Positions 1 through 8,819 of a DNA stretch of 64,000 nt are shown here, piece after piece. Below the pieces are notes generated by a model that searched no databases, was not told where the DNA came from, and was given only the letters and a program-made list of their open reading frames with translations. Both the position numbers and the translations under genes were made by a program. Within the stretch, counting starts at the first letter, position 1. Every line of letters begins with the position of its first letter. Location of the stretch: assembly GCF_036825535.1 (NCBI RefSeq), contig NZ_CP098812.1, positions 2,480,001 through 2,544,000 of the forward strand. The letters are read 5' to 3'. The stretch is from Parasalinivibrio latis. GTDB lineage: Bacteria > Pseudomonadota > Gammaproteobacteria > Enterobacterales > Vibrionaceae.

Positions 1-302
1 GCAATCATTAAAAAGTACTTTAATGGCATATACAGTTTTACCAATGACGGCTCATAAAACCCGGCGGCAAGCAGCTTTTGCTCTATCTCTTCTTTATGGT
101 TCTGGAAGAAATTTCCAGAGTAATTGACAAGGACTTCATACAACTGGATGTTTTTATCAGCCTTTTTCCTCATTCTCAGGATTCTGCTGATATTGTATTC
201 CCTTCTTAATCGATCCAGAAAATAGGTAACAAGCGCAGCCAGAACTAAGGCGATTAGGGCCGCTATCGTTAAGGGCAATAAAATATCAGAGTCCAGCTTC
301 AT
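1..302 (-). CDS. tadC: TadC-type pilus assembly inner-membrane protein (partial)
   Basis: The first 100 codons of a gene that runs off the left edge. The ATG overlaps the tadB stop (ATGA at 299-302). The N-terminus has a hydrophobic helix at about residues 5-27, then a basic cytoplasmic stretch ending in a 'KLLAAGFYEP' motif typical of GspF/TadC-family proteins. In Tad systems TadB and TadC are paired polytopic platform proteins that work with the ATPase TadA. Family assignment rests on the tandem position after tadB and this motif. The gene is too partial to say more. Confidence 0.75.
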   Translation of the reverse strand, partial: MKLDSDILLPLTIAALIALVLAALVTYFLDRLRREYNISRILRMRKKADKNIQLYEVLVNYSGNFFQNHKEEIEQKLLAAGFYEPSLVKLYMPLKYFLMI

Positions 303-1222
303 TTTACTTTCCTCATCAAGCTGGCAATAATCAACATACCTATCGCTTCGCTGACCAGCACGTAGTACAAGACATATCTACCTGTCGGGTCTCCTATAAT
401 GTAGTTAAAATTTTCCGGACTCAGATACCGCAAGATAAACAAAAATATAAATGGAATTGAGCAAACGATTTTTGCTGACATCCTGGCTTCTGATGTCATA
501 GCCATTTTTTTCCGCTCAATCGCCCTTGCATCAAACATAAGCCTGTTTAACCGAGTGATAATCGACTTGAGTTGCCCACCCCGGTTTATATTTGCCCGCA
601 ATGTTATGGCAAAGAACAAGAACTCTGAATAGGGGACACGCTGGCAGGCCCGCCTTAATACTTGATCGGGAGGCTCACCGATTTGTAACCTTTCCCCCAT
701 ATATTTAAATTCTTTCCCCACTGTCGTATCCAGGGACTTCCCGACAAAAATAATAGCGTGCATTAAACTCTCACCTGCAGAAATTGCACTGGCCATCATA
801 TTCAGGGCATCAGGAAAGGATTCTTCAAATTTCTTCCTTGCAATCCGTTCAAGTAACTTGATTCCTACAAGGGTAATGACAGGGAGAGATATGGACAGAG
901 CCATCCATATTGGCGCTTTTATGTATTGGTCGTTGATGAAGAGGGAGACACCAAATAAAACCAGGTAGAACAGTGTTAGTTTTATCAGCTTCTTATCCCC
1001 TACCGGGGCCATAACGCCGAAAAAATATCCTTGCAGCCTCTGCGTTAACGAGATATTGCCCAACGATTTTATGTCAACAACACTCTGATCCACGACCGAC
1101 ATTCGGTCACCCAGTTTTATCAATTTGGACAGGTAGTCAATGCGCTTTCGTCTATTCTGGATTGCCACAAACAGCACGGCAAATCCCATGGCAAGACTAA
1201 AGCTCGCGAGTAACGCTGTCAT
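299..1222 (-). CDS. tadB: TadB, Tad pilus inner-membrane platform protein
   Basis: 307-residue type II secretion system F-domain protein of the Tad (Flp pilus) machinery. It has an N-terminal membrane helix (residues 1-20), a pair of helices around 83-125, a cytoplasmic GspF domain with 'FPDALNMMASAISAGESL' at about 136-153, and two C-terminal helices at about 254-304. Its start overlaps the tadA stop (ATGA), indicating translational coupling. It is expected to work in the inner membrane with TadC as the platform that passes TadA's ATP-driven motion to pilin polymerisation. Confidence 0.9.
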   Translation of the reverse strand: MTALLASFSLAMGFAVLFVAIQNRRKRIDYLSKLIKLGDRMSVVDQSVVDIKSLGNISLTQRLQGYFFGVMAPVGDKKLIKLTLFYLVLFGVSLFINDQYIKAPIWMALSISLPVITLVGIKLLERIARKKFEESFPDALNMMASAISAGESLMHAIIFVGKSLDTTVGKEFKYMGERLQIGEPPDQVLRRACQRVPYSEFLFFAITLRANINRGGQLKSIITRLNRLMFDARAIERKKMAMTSEARMSAKIVCSIPFIFLFILRYLSPENFNYIIGDPTGRYVLYYVLVSEAIGMLIIASLMRKVK

Positions 1223-2493
1223 ACCCGCCCCCGGAACACACTGGATAATTCAGCCTGCAAACCAAAAAACTGTGCTTTTTCCATAAGTACCGACCTCTGC
1301 ATCAGGCCGGATGTTTCATAGTGGCCATCAATTTTGTCTTCATGCGCATGTCCGGTAGGCTGAAAACGAAATATCTCCTCCATTACAACACTTTGGCCTT
1401 CAAGGCCGATCACTTCACTGATGCTCATTACGCGTCTGCTCCCGTCATGGAGGCGGCTGACCTGTATAATCAGATCGATAGCACTGACAATGGTTCGTCT
1501 GATTGCCTCCAGCGGCAGGGAGGAGGTCGCCATCATCACCATACTTTCAATACGTGATACAGCATCACGGGGGGTATTGGCGTGAAGGGTGGTCATAGAC
1601 CCATCATGCCCGGTATTCATCGCCTGGAGCATCTCAAAAGCTTCTGCTCCCCGGCACTCCCCAACGATAACGCGGTCCGGTCTCATTCGGAGGCTGTTAA
1701 TGACCAGCTCACGTTGTCCGATAGCACCAGAGCCCTCAATACCAGCCGTACGGGTTTCAAGGCGGACAACATGAGGTTGTTGGAGTTGGAGTTCCGCAGC
1801 ATCTTCTATAGTGACAATTCGTTCCCTTTCAGAAATGTAATTTGAAAGGGCATTGAGCATAGTAGTTTTTCCGGAGCCCGTACCGCCGGATATCACGATG
1901 TTCAGCCGGCATCGCGCTGCAATCCCCATCAACTTGGCCATTTCCGGGCTCATTGCCCCATGGTTCATCAAGTCTTCAAGGCCAAGTTTTTGTTTTTTGA
2001 ATTTTCGGATCGATATGGAGGTGCCGTCTATGGCAATGGGCGGGATGACCATATTTACCCGGCTTCCGTCCTCCAAACGGGCATCACACAGAGGGACAGA
2101 TTCATCAACCCGACGCCCGACCCTTGACGCAATGCGTTTCGCTATTTCGATCAGTTGTTGCTCATCAACAAAGGTAATGTCTGAAAGTTCAACCAGACCT
2201 TTGCGTTCAATAAAGATGTTGTCAGGCCCGTTAACCATGATGTCGCTGATGCTTTCATCTTCCATCAGGCTCTGGAGTGGCCCCAGGCCTATGAGCTCAT
2301 CACACAAGTTTTTAACGAAGTCATTTCGCAGCAGGGTCGGGATTGGAAGGTGATCTTGTTGAATCATTACATCAACCGCATCACCAATCTGTTTGGATAA
2401 CTGCTGCTTCGTTAAGCTGGACAATGCTTCTGCATCGATGACATCAAAAATTCTTTGCCGAAGGTTCCTGTACACATCTTTTGTCGCGAACAT
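1219..2493 (-). CDS. tadA: TadA/CpaF family pilus assembly ATPase
   Basis: 424-residue GspE/VirB11-type secretion ATPase. The Walker A motif GGTGSGKT is at residues 203-210. The Walker B region with RPDRVIVGECRG lies at about 272-283, followed by the His-box segment 'NTGHDGSMTTLHANTP'. The N-terminal part (about 60-100) matches the CpaF N-domain, with 'LGPLQSLMED'. It should form a hexameric cytoplasmic ATPase that powers Flp pilus assembly through TadB/TadC. It lies 24 bp after tadZ and overlaps tadB. All catalytic motifs look intact. Confidence 0.93.
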   Translation of the reverse strand: MFATKDVYRNLRQRIFDVIDAEALSSLTKQQLSKQIGDAVDVMIQQDHLPIPTLLRNDFVKNLCDELIGLGPLQSLMEDESISDIMVNGPDNIFIERKGLVELSDITFVDEQQLIEIAKRIASRVGRRVDESVPLCDARLEDGSRVNMVIPPIAIDGTSISIRKFKKQKLGLEDLMNHGAMSPEMAKLMGIAARCRLNIVISGGTGSGKTTMLNALSNYISERERIVTIEDAAELQLQQPHVVRLETRTAGIEGSGAIGQRELVINSLRMRPDRVIVGECRGAEAFEMLQAMNTGHDGSMTTLHANTPRDAVSRIESMVMMATSSLPLEAIRRTIVSAIDLIIQVSRLHDGSRRVMSISEVIGLEGQSVVMEEIFRFQPTGHAHEDKIDGHYETSGLMQRSVLMEKAQFFGLQAELSSVFRGRV

Positions 2494-2517
2494 CCCTTGC
2501 CCCCAAAACTTCGTTGT

Positions 2518-3753
2518 CTAACGCCCTAACAACCGGCCAAACCAGCTTTTCTCCGCCAAGGCCTCACCCATGATGAGTTTCACCAATCCCTTAATTTGCT
2601 TTGACATCTGGGACTTTCCCAAATAAATATGCTCACCACGCAAAATCTGCTCGTTCAGCGAAGAGACGTACGGCAAAACAATATCCGGCTTATGTCCCAA
2701 ATATTTTTCTATTTCAGCATCTGTTATTGAGGCGCTTTTTTCCGGCCTGTTGTGATTGAGAACTGTAATAATCCGGATTGCGTGGTCATGATGATCTTTT
2801 CGGTGCTTGTTCAATTCGATATTTAGAATCGCGGCTTCTCGGAGGGATGAAACGGTGGGTTCAAGGATCAGCACGATGCAATCATATTTGTCGCATAGCC
2901 AGCCAGGATCCCTGAAAAAAGAAACCGATGACGACAGATCCTCAACCACAAAATTTGCATCTTTGGAGACAAGCTCGACCACAGTTTCTGTCAGTTCCCT
3001 CACTTCACTGTGGTTTACCTCTTCCGATCCCAGGGCCAGATATTCCAGCCTCTCGCCAATCTTGGTGAGTAATGACCGGGCAGCATTGCCATCCAATGTT
3101 GCAGCCAGTGTACCGGACTGCAGTTCCCGTTTCTCCAGGTCACGCTTTGCCAGCATGATGTCAAGGTTGCCACCGGCGTAGTTGTGGTTAACCAGCACAC
3201 AACCTGACTTCTTGTCATCAGCAAAAACATAAGACACTTCTGCTGACAACAAAGAGCACCCTACGCCTCCTTTTGTCCCGACAAGCGCGACATGTTTGGC
3301 CTTCCTGTTTTGGCCCACACCTATTTGCCGGTTCCGGTTCTCCGTTACACTTTTAACGAAATCAATCAGTTCCTGCTTAGTCACAGGCCAGAATAAGTAG
3401 TAAAAACCCAGAGCTTTCAACGCACGAATCGTTGAAATGGCATCTTCACTGCCGATAATGATCACTGATGCGTTGTTTGGCAGCAGGTGGCTGATTCTTT
3501 CTGCATCTTTACCTACATCTGAACTGGTGTTCAGCTCTACCAGGACTATTTCTGCCTGGTGGTTCTCGACATACTTTGCGATATTGGTATCACGATTATC
3601 CAGTACCGCAGGGTCGCCAATACCCTCAAAACGATACGCCTCCAGTACGAGGTCACTGCATTCCGGGGTCTGGAAAAACAACACTGTATTTACTGTGGTA
3701 TCAGCTCGCTGCTGAGGTGAGTCCTTTTTCAGCAGTTCAGCCAGATCAAACAT
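2518..3753 (-). CDS. tadZ: TadZ/CpaE-like ParA-family pilus localisation protein
   Basis: 411 residues. Residues 1-140 form an atypical receiver-like domain, followed by a MinD/ParA ATPase fold with the deviant Walker A 'KGGVGCS' at 161-167. TadZ/CpaE proteins mark the pole and seed assembly of the Tad apparatus. I chose the ATG at 3753 because it follows an AGGGGGA ribosome-binding site by 6 nt. An upstream in-frame start at 3852 would overlap the preceding lipoprotein gene by 87 bp and adds residues unlike the family. The canonical second Lys of Walker A is replaced by Cys, so ATPase activity may be reduced. Confidence 0.85.
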   Translation of the reverse strand: MFDLAELLKKDSPQQRADTTVNTVLFFQTPECSDLVLEAYRFEGIGDPAVLDNRDTNIAKYVENHQAEIVLVELNTSSDVGKDAERISHLLPNNASVIIIGSEDAISTIRALKALGFYYLFWPVTKQELIDFVKSVTENRNRQIGVGQNRKAKHVALVGTKGGVGCSLLSAEVSYVFADDKKSGCVLVNHNYAGGNLDIMLAKRDLEKRELQSGTLAATLDGNAARSLLTKIGERLEYLALGSEEVNHSEVRELTETVVELVSKDANFVVEDLSSSVSFFRDPGWLCDKYDCIVLILEPTVSSLREAAILNIELNKHRKDHHDHAIRIITVLNHNRPEKSASITDAEIEKYLGHKPDIVLPYVSSLNEQILRGEHIYLGKSQMSKQIKGLVKLIMGEALAEKSWFGRLLGR

Positions 3754-3764
3754 ATGACATCCCC

Positions 3765-4268
3765 CTACTTTGACGAATAAACAGCGATCGGTGCGGCGAT
3801 CATATCTTCCGGTGCTACCAGGCTTTTCCAGCGCATGGCTTCCGTATAACACCCTAATTCAACCGGAGGCCGCTTCGGCGTAAGACTGATTTGCGTTTGG
3901 CTACAGTTGGGTACAGCAACCTCATAGTGGGTGGAAACAATAGAAATTAAGCTTTCTTTGAAACGGCTGCCTGAGACTAATGAAATGTGTCCCGGCTGAG
4001 CCCCGGCTTTCAGCAACCAATGTTCTGAATAATCAGCCAGTTTTTTCCCTTTTGATGAATTCCAATAGATTTTAACCGGGTGGGTTACCAGCGTTTCTCT
4101 ATTATCGATAAGCAATTGTTTCAGCGTGTTTTTTTGCGTTTTCCAACTGCCTTGCCCGTTCATCATTGACCACGTTTGGGTCACAGGGAAAACCTTTAAT
4201 TCCGGTCCCGTAACGACATCTGCACAGCCATACATAAAGAGCATGAACAGCAATAAGATCTTATTCAT
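3765..4268 (-). CDS. RcpB/CpaD-like Tad pilus lipoprotein
   Basis: 167 residues with a lipoprotein signal: hydrophobic residues 3-13 and lipobox 'LFMYGC', Cys at about 15. The C-terminal part carries 'NCSQTQ' and 'LGCYTEAMRWKSLVAPEDM', which resembles the cysteine-containing C-terminus of CpaD-type proteins with their '(F/L)GCA...N..A.....P.DL' pattern. It sits directly after the secretin gene with ATGA overlap, where rcpB lies in other tad loci. The likely role is an outer-membrane pilotin or periplasmic partner of RcpA. Identification is by position and weak motif, so it is less certain than its neighbours. Confidence 0.7.
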   Translation of the reverse strand: MNKILLLFMLFMYGCADVVTGPELKVFPVTQTWSMMNGQGSWKTQKNTLKQLLIDNRETLVTHPVKIYWNSSKGKKLADYSEHWLLKAGAQPGHISLVSGSRFKESLISIVSTHYEVAVPNCSQTQISLTPKRPPVELGCYTEAMRWKSLVAPEDMIAAPIAVYSSK

Positions 4269-5626
4269 TCACGGAACCCTCCCTCAGCCATAATCTCTGC
4301 CGCCCATCGCTTTACATCCTGGGGAGCCTTTTGGGGTATAGCGAACCATCTGTTCAATATTGATGTACGCCTCATTGTGGGTAGCTTTATTTCCCGCGAT
4401 GAAATTGGCTCCACCAGGTTAACCGTTGCCACAATGATTAATTCTGTGTTGCGGCGTTCTGTTTTTGTATGGCGAAACAGCGAACCAAGAATTGGGATAT
4501 CCCCAATAAAGGGAATTTTTGCCAACGACTCCTTTTCTTCTGTACTTAACAGCCCGCCAAGCACAAAGCTTTCTCCGTTTCCTAACTCAACAGTCGTTCT
4601 GGCCCGTCGGGTTTTGAATGCCGGTATTTCCAGAAGGTCGGACTTGAATTGTTCATCCAAGGAGGATACTTCCGGCATCAAGGACAATTTGATTTTGTCA
4701 TCACGCAAAACTTTTGCGGCGACTTCCAGCCGGACGCCAAATTCTTTATAGGTAATTTGATACGCATCATCGTAAAAGGTGACGATTGGCAGTTCGCCCC
4801 CTACAAGAAAACTTGCTGTTTCCCCGGAAATGACCGAAAGGTTGGGTTCAGCCAAAATTTGACCGATGTTGTCGTCATTTACCGCTGAGATAAATGCGGC
4901 GATATCCTTCGCACTGATATCACGAACAAAATCAAAAAACTGGCCATTGCCAGCAAATTGACCATCACCCAGGATAGACCCCCATTTCACCCCAAGCTCT
5001 TCGATGTAAGCCGTGGATACCTCAGCAACCGATAATTTGACGTTGACCTGTTTAGAGGTGGCAATTTCCAGATTGTCCACCAGCCCGTCATACCTGCGGC
5101 GGGTCATAAACTCTATCTCAAGCTGTTTATCCCCCAAATCCCAGTTTATTTTGTAATCATTTTTGTCTTTTTTAAGCAGCTCACCAACCAGGGAATAGAT
5201 ATTTTCTTTTGCTTCAACTGTAGGAACAATTCCGCTGATAACTACTTGTTCATCAAGATTAAAGATGGAAATAGACAACTCAGGGTATCTTAACTGTACC
5301 TGTTGCTGGATATGCGTCAGGCTTTTGTTAATGACTAATTTCCTGTTCGCCAAAGTTTTGCCTTCTTTTGAAAACACCAACAAAGAGCTGTTTCCCACTT
5401 TTCGCCCAAAGACAACAATCTTGCTTTCACTGATCACTTGGTAATCAGCAATGTCCGGGTTTGTGATAAAAACCGTATCTATGGGTTCCCTAAAAGAGAG
5501 AGTCCTGGCTTCATCCACCCCAATATTCATCAGTATTTCCGCGAATACCTGATTCGGGGCGATTCCTAAAAATAAGGCAAAGAGTATTGCTGCAATTGAA
5601 CAAAAACGCTGCTTTAACCTCACCAT
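4265..5626 (-). CDS. rcpA: RcpA/CpaC outer-membrane secretin of the Tad pilus
   Basis: 453-residue type II/III secretin family protein. It has a Sec signal peptide (about 1-29), then an N-terminal pilus-secretin domain with 'DEARTLSFREPIDTVFITNPDIADY'-type sequence at about 38-63, a BON-like segment, and the secretin core (about 240-410) with 'EPNLSVISGETASFLVGGE' and 'VELGNGESFVLGGLL'. It should assemble as the outer-membrane channel for the Flp pilus. Its ATG overlaps the rcpC stop by one base (TAATG), and its own stop overlaps the next gene, so the operon is tightly coupled. Confidence 0.92.
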   Translation of the reverse strand: MVRLKQRFCSIAAILFALFLGIAPNQVFAEILMNIGVDEARTLSFREPIDTVFITNPDIADYQVISESKIVVFGRKVGNSSLLVFSKEGKTLANRKLVINKSLTHIQQQVQLRYPELSISIFNLDEQVVISGIVPTVEAKENIYSLVGELLKKDKNDYKINWDLGDKQLEIEFMTRRRYDGLVDNLEIATSKQVNVKLSVAEVSTAYIEELGVKWGSILGDGQFAGNGQFFDFVRDISAKDIAAFISAVNDDNIGQILAEPNLSVISGETASFLVGGELPIVTFYDDAYQITYKEFGVRLEVAAKVLRDDKIKLSLMPEVSSLDEQFKSDLLEIPAFKTRRARTTVELGNGESFVLGGLLSTEEKESLAKIPFIGDIPILGSLFRHTKTERRNTELIIVATVNLVEPISSREIKLPTMRRTSILNRWFAIPQKAPQDVKRWAAEIMAEGGFRE

Positions 5627-6408
5627 TAAAGCTCCTTAGGTCGTTGTGTTCCCCGCAGCTCTTTAACTGCATGATATCCTGCTAAAACATCTCTGGTCGC
5701 AGCCCGGCTCTGACTTGCGGCTTCTGGACTGGAAGATTTAAACAACTCAACTTCCCCCACCCTTTGCGCAATGATCATTTTGGCGACGTCTGCCCGGGAC
5801 AGCTCAAGCAGCACCGAGGCTGATTGCAGTGTATTGTTTTCATCTGACACAACTTTCTTGACGGCCAAAACACGCTTTTCAATTAACAAGGGGGATACTT
5901 CAAGGCTTCTGAATGCAGACCGCATCCGATCCTGAACCACGTTTTTCTCAGATGACGTAAGGATAACTACGTCAACAAAGTCTCCTGGGCTCAGCGTGGT
6001 AAGCGTTACAGAGGGGTTATTTATCGCCAGTGGAAAGGGCACCATTTCCGGTTTTATCACCAAATCAATATATTCACTGCTGTTTGGCGTAACGACATGG
6101 TTCTGGGTAACTGTTTCCCCTGGCATTATCTTGCTTTTCGAAATCGAACCTTCCGGAATATTCAGCTCGTAACTGGCACTGATTCCATGTGACTGCGCTT
6201 CTGAAAGAGGGACTATTATCAGGTCGAAATTTTCATGGGTGATATGCTCGGCAATATCAATTTCAGCTCCGGCTATCCACATGTTAACTTTAGGTTCAGG
6301 AGGCACAGCAACAGGCTTAACTTCCGGTTCATCCTCTGTTGCAAACAGGGTGAATGCACCAGCAAATATCGCGATAAAGGCAAAGAGAAATATGGCTTTT
6401 GAATTCAT
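5626..6408 (-). CDS. rcpC: RcpC/CpaB-like Tad pilus assembly protein
   Basis: 260 residues. There is an N-terminal signal or anchor helix (about 5-23), then an SAF-like domain with 'PEGSISKSKIMPGETVTQNHVV' around 84-105, and a RcpC/CpaB C-terminal domain with 'TLSPGDFVDVVIL'. RcpC/CpaB proteins are periplasmic and needed for correct secretin or pilus function. The start has a strong GGGGTGAG Shine-Dalgarno and lies 3 bp after tadV. The length is normal for the family. Confidence 0.88.
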   Translation of the reverse strand: MNSKAIFLFAFIAIFAGAFTLFATEDEPEVKPVAVPPEPKVNMWIAGAEIDIAEHITHENFDLIIVPLSEAQSHGISASYELNIPEGSISKSKIMPGETVTQNHVVTPNSSEYIDLVIKPEMVPFPLAINNPSVTLTTLSPGDFVDVVILTSSEKNVVQDRMRSAFRSLEVSPLLIEKRVLAVKKVVSDENNTLQSASVLLELSRADVAKMIIAQRVGEVELFKSSSPEAASQSRAATRDVLAGYHAVKELRGTQRPKEL

Positions 6409-6411
6409 CGC

Positions 6412-6867
6412 TCACCCCAATGTATACATCAAATTCAATAAAACCGCCGGCAGCACAATTGCTGGTATCAAGGGGATACGGGCCAAGCCTGCGTCTTGCT
6501 CGATATAACGCAAAAGCACAACGGAAAGTACGGTAAAGGCTGTCACGACCATAAATCCAAGTAAATACAACGACCAGTGAGCTGGATTAATAACGAGTAC
6601 CAATGCAGCAAGCAGCTTACTGTCAGCACCTCCTAAAACATTGAGCCTTGAAGCAACAACACCCAATATAAGGACGACTATACTCAGCAGCAGCATTTCG
6701 AAAGGCCCGCTCTGCAGTGTGAACAGAGCGAGTGCTACCAACATCGAGGAGACGACTACCCAACCAGATATAAACCTGCTGCGAACATCCTGAAGACAGG
6801 CCAATAAAAGTAATAAAAGTAGTACGACCCTGATGGCTACAGTGGTATTTTCAATCGCCAGATCCAA
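6412..6867 (-). CDS. tadV: TadV/CpaA prepilin peptidase
   Basis: 151-residue A24-family aspartic prepilin peptidase with about five membrane helices. The two catalytic aspartates are likely the Asp of 'QDVRSRFISG' (about residue 27) and that of 'GGADSKLLAAL' (about residue 81), the latter a GxGD-like motif written here as GGAD. It should process the Flp prepilin encoded immediately upstream. It lacks the N-methylase domain of PilD, as usual for TadV. Confidence 0.88.
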   Translation of the reverse strand: MDLAIENTTVAIRVVLLLLLLLACLQDVRSRFISGWVVVSSMLVALALFTLQSGPFEMLLLSIVVLILGVVASRLNVLGGADSKLLAALVLVINPAHWSLYLLGFMVVTAFTVLSVVLLRYIEQDAGLARIPLIPAIVLPAVLLNLMYTLG

Positions 6868-6917
6868 TTGACAAAATCAACCAGAACTGTTCACCATACT
6901 GGTACGTAACGATATTA

Positions 6918-7145
6918 TTATTGCGTTGTACCACCGGCACTCTGGATATTACTGGAAATGGTTCCCAAAGCACTGTCCAAAGCACCTTGTATTCCTGAGT
7001 CACCGTTAAATACAGCGATCACAATCGCTGAAATAGCGACTGCTATAATTGCGTACTCAATGGCTGTCACCCCACGGTTATCCCGTACATAGCCTGATAA
7101 AGCTCCGGCAATCTTTTCCAAACGCAGTGTCAGTCCTTTCATCAT
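6918..7145 (-). CDS. flp: Flp-family major pilin precursor
   Basis: 75-residue type IVb prepilin. A basic leader ends in 'DNRGVTAIEYAIIA', the Flp signature with cleavage after Gly and the Glu-Tyr pair at +4/+5 of the mature pilin. A hydrophobic helix follows, then a short Gly/Ser/Thr-rich tail. It is the first gene of the operon and has an AAGG ribosome site. Two adjacent ATGs (7145 and 7142) are possible starts. The mature protein would be about 50 residues. Confidence 0.92.
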   Translation of the reverse strand: MMKGLTLRLEKIAGALSGYVRDNRGVTAIEYAIIAVAISAIVIAVFNGDSGIQGALDSALGTISSNIQSAGGTTQ

Positions 7146-7558
7146 AGCCTTAACCCTCTACAGCATTAACTAATTGAATGTATGGAATAATATTCTTAAA
7201 TTTCCGTACAAGGAGTTGCCCGTATCATCCAACTGCTTCCGAGACTACTGTCTCTGATATGAAACTTTTCTCACTCCTAAGAAGACTTTAGACCCTAAAC
7301 CCAAAAGCCGTTAGGGTACGAAGTAAAAAAAAAGCAAAATAGTTGTTCAGAATTAACCAATGCTAGCCATAACCCATTGTTTTTAATTTGTATTTTTATT
7401 TTCACCTCAATGTATGAAAAGGTATTTCATTTATTTTTTATTTGTAGTATTTCTAAGGCATTAACGTCATCTTGTTGATTTCAAATATAGTGTCTATCCT
7501 TAATTGATAGATCGCACATGAAATAGTTGTTCAATCACTGAAAAATAAAAGTGAGCTT
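7146..7558. promoter_or_regulatory. Divergent intergenic region, flp operon / ToxR-like regulator
   Basis: 413 bp, strongly AT-rich, with no credible ORF. It must hold the promoters for the Tad operon (leftward) and the ToxR-like gene (rightward). An inverted repeat, ACCCTAA...TTAGGGT with a gap of about 12 bp, lies at 7292-7317, about 150 bp upstream of flp. It could be an operator or a leader hairpin. The T-rich tracts at 7379-7445 resemble targets of winged-helix or H-NS type proteins, but no specific site can be defended. Confidence 0.5.
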
Positions 7559-8350
7559 ATGGCCGAGATCAATGAAAATCCGGAGCCTCGTCCTAACTTC
7601 TTCGGATATAATTTAGGCGGTGTGAAATTTTGTCCAAAATCTCTTCAAATTCAAGAAGGAACAACGTCAGTCAATTTAAGAAAAAGAGAAGCGGATTTCC
7701 TTTCTTATCTTATCGAAAAATATCCTGACCCAGCATCGCGAGAGGAATTGGAGGCAGTAATATGGCAAGGTACGTATGTTAATAACTGTACAATTAATCA
7801 AACAGCAAAAAACACACGAAATGCGCTTGGAGACAGCAATAGGGACATAATTAAAACCATTCCAAAAATTGGCTATCAACTCACTGTAAAACCGGAGTTT
7901 TTAGAAGCTCCATTAAGTGAGATTTTTTACAATGATAATCTCTTAAAAAAACAATCTCGCAATGTTGTGAACGAAAAAAAGAACGAATCAGCACGGCAAA
8001 AAAGGAATGAATATTTTGATGCGACAGATTTTGATAACAGCCAAATGAGTAGCACCGGCGAAATATCACATCTATACAAAAGAAAAAGTCATTTTATCAA
8101 TTGGTTAATAGGGACAAATGCCCTGGTGGTAGGAGTAATTACTGGACTGTTACTGTCTATGACACCTAACTTCGAAAACAACTTTATAGAAACCCCAAAA
8201 TTAAATGCCTTGTCTAAAGAAAAACTAACCAGCATGGACACCGAAGTTGGGGAAATAGTGTTATATCGTACACCACAAAAGCAACTTCTGGTCTGTTTAC
8301 AAAAGGATTCGGTATCAGAGATCCAGTGCAGTAGGGTCACAGAGTATTGA
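7559..8350 (+). CDS. ToxR/TcpP-like membrane-anchored winged-helix regulator
   Basis: 263 residues. Residues about 20-112 form an OmpR/PhoB-type winged-helix DNA-binding domain, with 'LRKREADFLSYLIEKY' and 'IPKIGYQLTV' at the wing. A charged Asn/Lys-rich linker follows, then one membrane helix (about 179-201) and a short periplasmic tail with two cysteines ten residues apart near the C-terminus. This is the layout of ToxR/TcpP/CadC-type one-component regulators. It is divergent from the flp-tad operon, so control of pilus expression is a reasonable inference, though unproven. The start has only a weak GTGAG ribosome site. Confidence 0.82.
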   Translation: MAEINENPEPRPNFFGYNLGGVKFCPKSLQIQEGTTSVNLRKREADFLSYLIEKYPDPASREELEAVIWQGTYVNNCTINQTAKNTRNALGDSNRDIIKTIPKIGYQLTVKPEFLEAPLSEIFYNDNLLKKQSRNVVNEKKNESARQKRNEYFDATDFDNSQMSSTGEISHLYKRKSHFINWLIGTNALVVGVITGLLLSMTPNFENNFIETPKLNALSKEKLTSMDTEVGEIVLYRTPQKQLLVCLQKDSVSEIQCSRVTEY

Positions 8351-8378
8351 AAAAGCTGGGCAATGCATGCCCAGCTTT
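8351..8378. terminator. Bidirectional hairpin terminator
   Basis: A perfect stem AAAGCTGGGC / GCCCAGCTTT around a short loop, just after the ToxR-like stop codon and between convergent genes. The T-tract is short, so efficiency is uncertain. Confidence 0.55.
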
Positions 8379-8407
8379 ACCTAATGGAATAGCAAGGTTA
8401 AGCAACA

Positions 8408-8677
8408 CTACCTCTTGGCCATTCGTATAAGTTCATAAGGATCCATTCCACACGCGAGCTTTTCTTTAACACGCTCTTCCCCGTACACGGCGATCAGTTT
8501 GGCAATCACCTGTTCATCCGTTTCATCCTCAGAGGACTGCATCTGAATGTAGTAAGACTTCAGTTTTGCCAGTTCAAAATAAGACATTTCAGACAGTCGG
8601 CCGGAAGCGAGAGAAGCCTGGATATACTCTGCTGGCAGGCCAAACCGTTCGGTCGCTTCTTCAAGAGTGTAAGCCAT
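8408..8677 (-). CDS. Small conserved-looking protein of unknown function
   Basis: 89-residue acidic, helical, soluble protein without signal peptide or membrane segment. It begins 'MAYTLEEATERFGLPAEYI', which resembles a helix-turn-helix or MerR-like N-terminus ('TLEEAAERFGLP'), but the remainder ('DEQVIAKLIAVYGEERVKEKLA') is not a recognised domain. A GAGG ribosome site lies about 9 bp before ATG, and it is bounded by a terminator on one side and the chemoreceptor on the other. I do not recognise a family and assign no function. Confidence 0.6.
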   Translation of the reverse strand: MAYTLEEATERFGLPAEYIQASLASGRLSEMSYFELAKLKSYYIQMQSSEDETDEQVIAKLIAVYGEERVKEKLACGMDPYELIRMAKR

Positions 8678-8819
8678 GTTGTAAGACCTCAGACAATACG
8701 ACGTTTATTTTTTCCCCACTAAAAGTATGGGGGAAGAATTGCGCCGCATTCTATCATTGCCGAGATTCCACGCAGCAAAAATAAGTACACTGACGGTCAC
8801 AGTTTTGAAGCGATGATTG

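Noticed and set aside
3754..3852. 33-codon N-terminal extension of TadZ
   Set aside because: It overlaps the lipoprotein gene by 87 bp, and the downstream ATG has a much stronger ribosome site.
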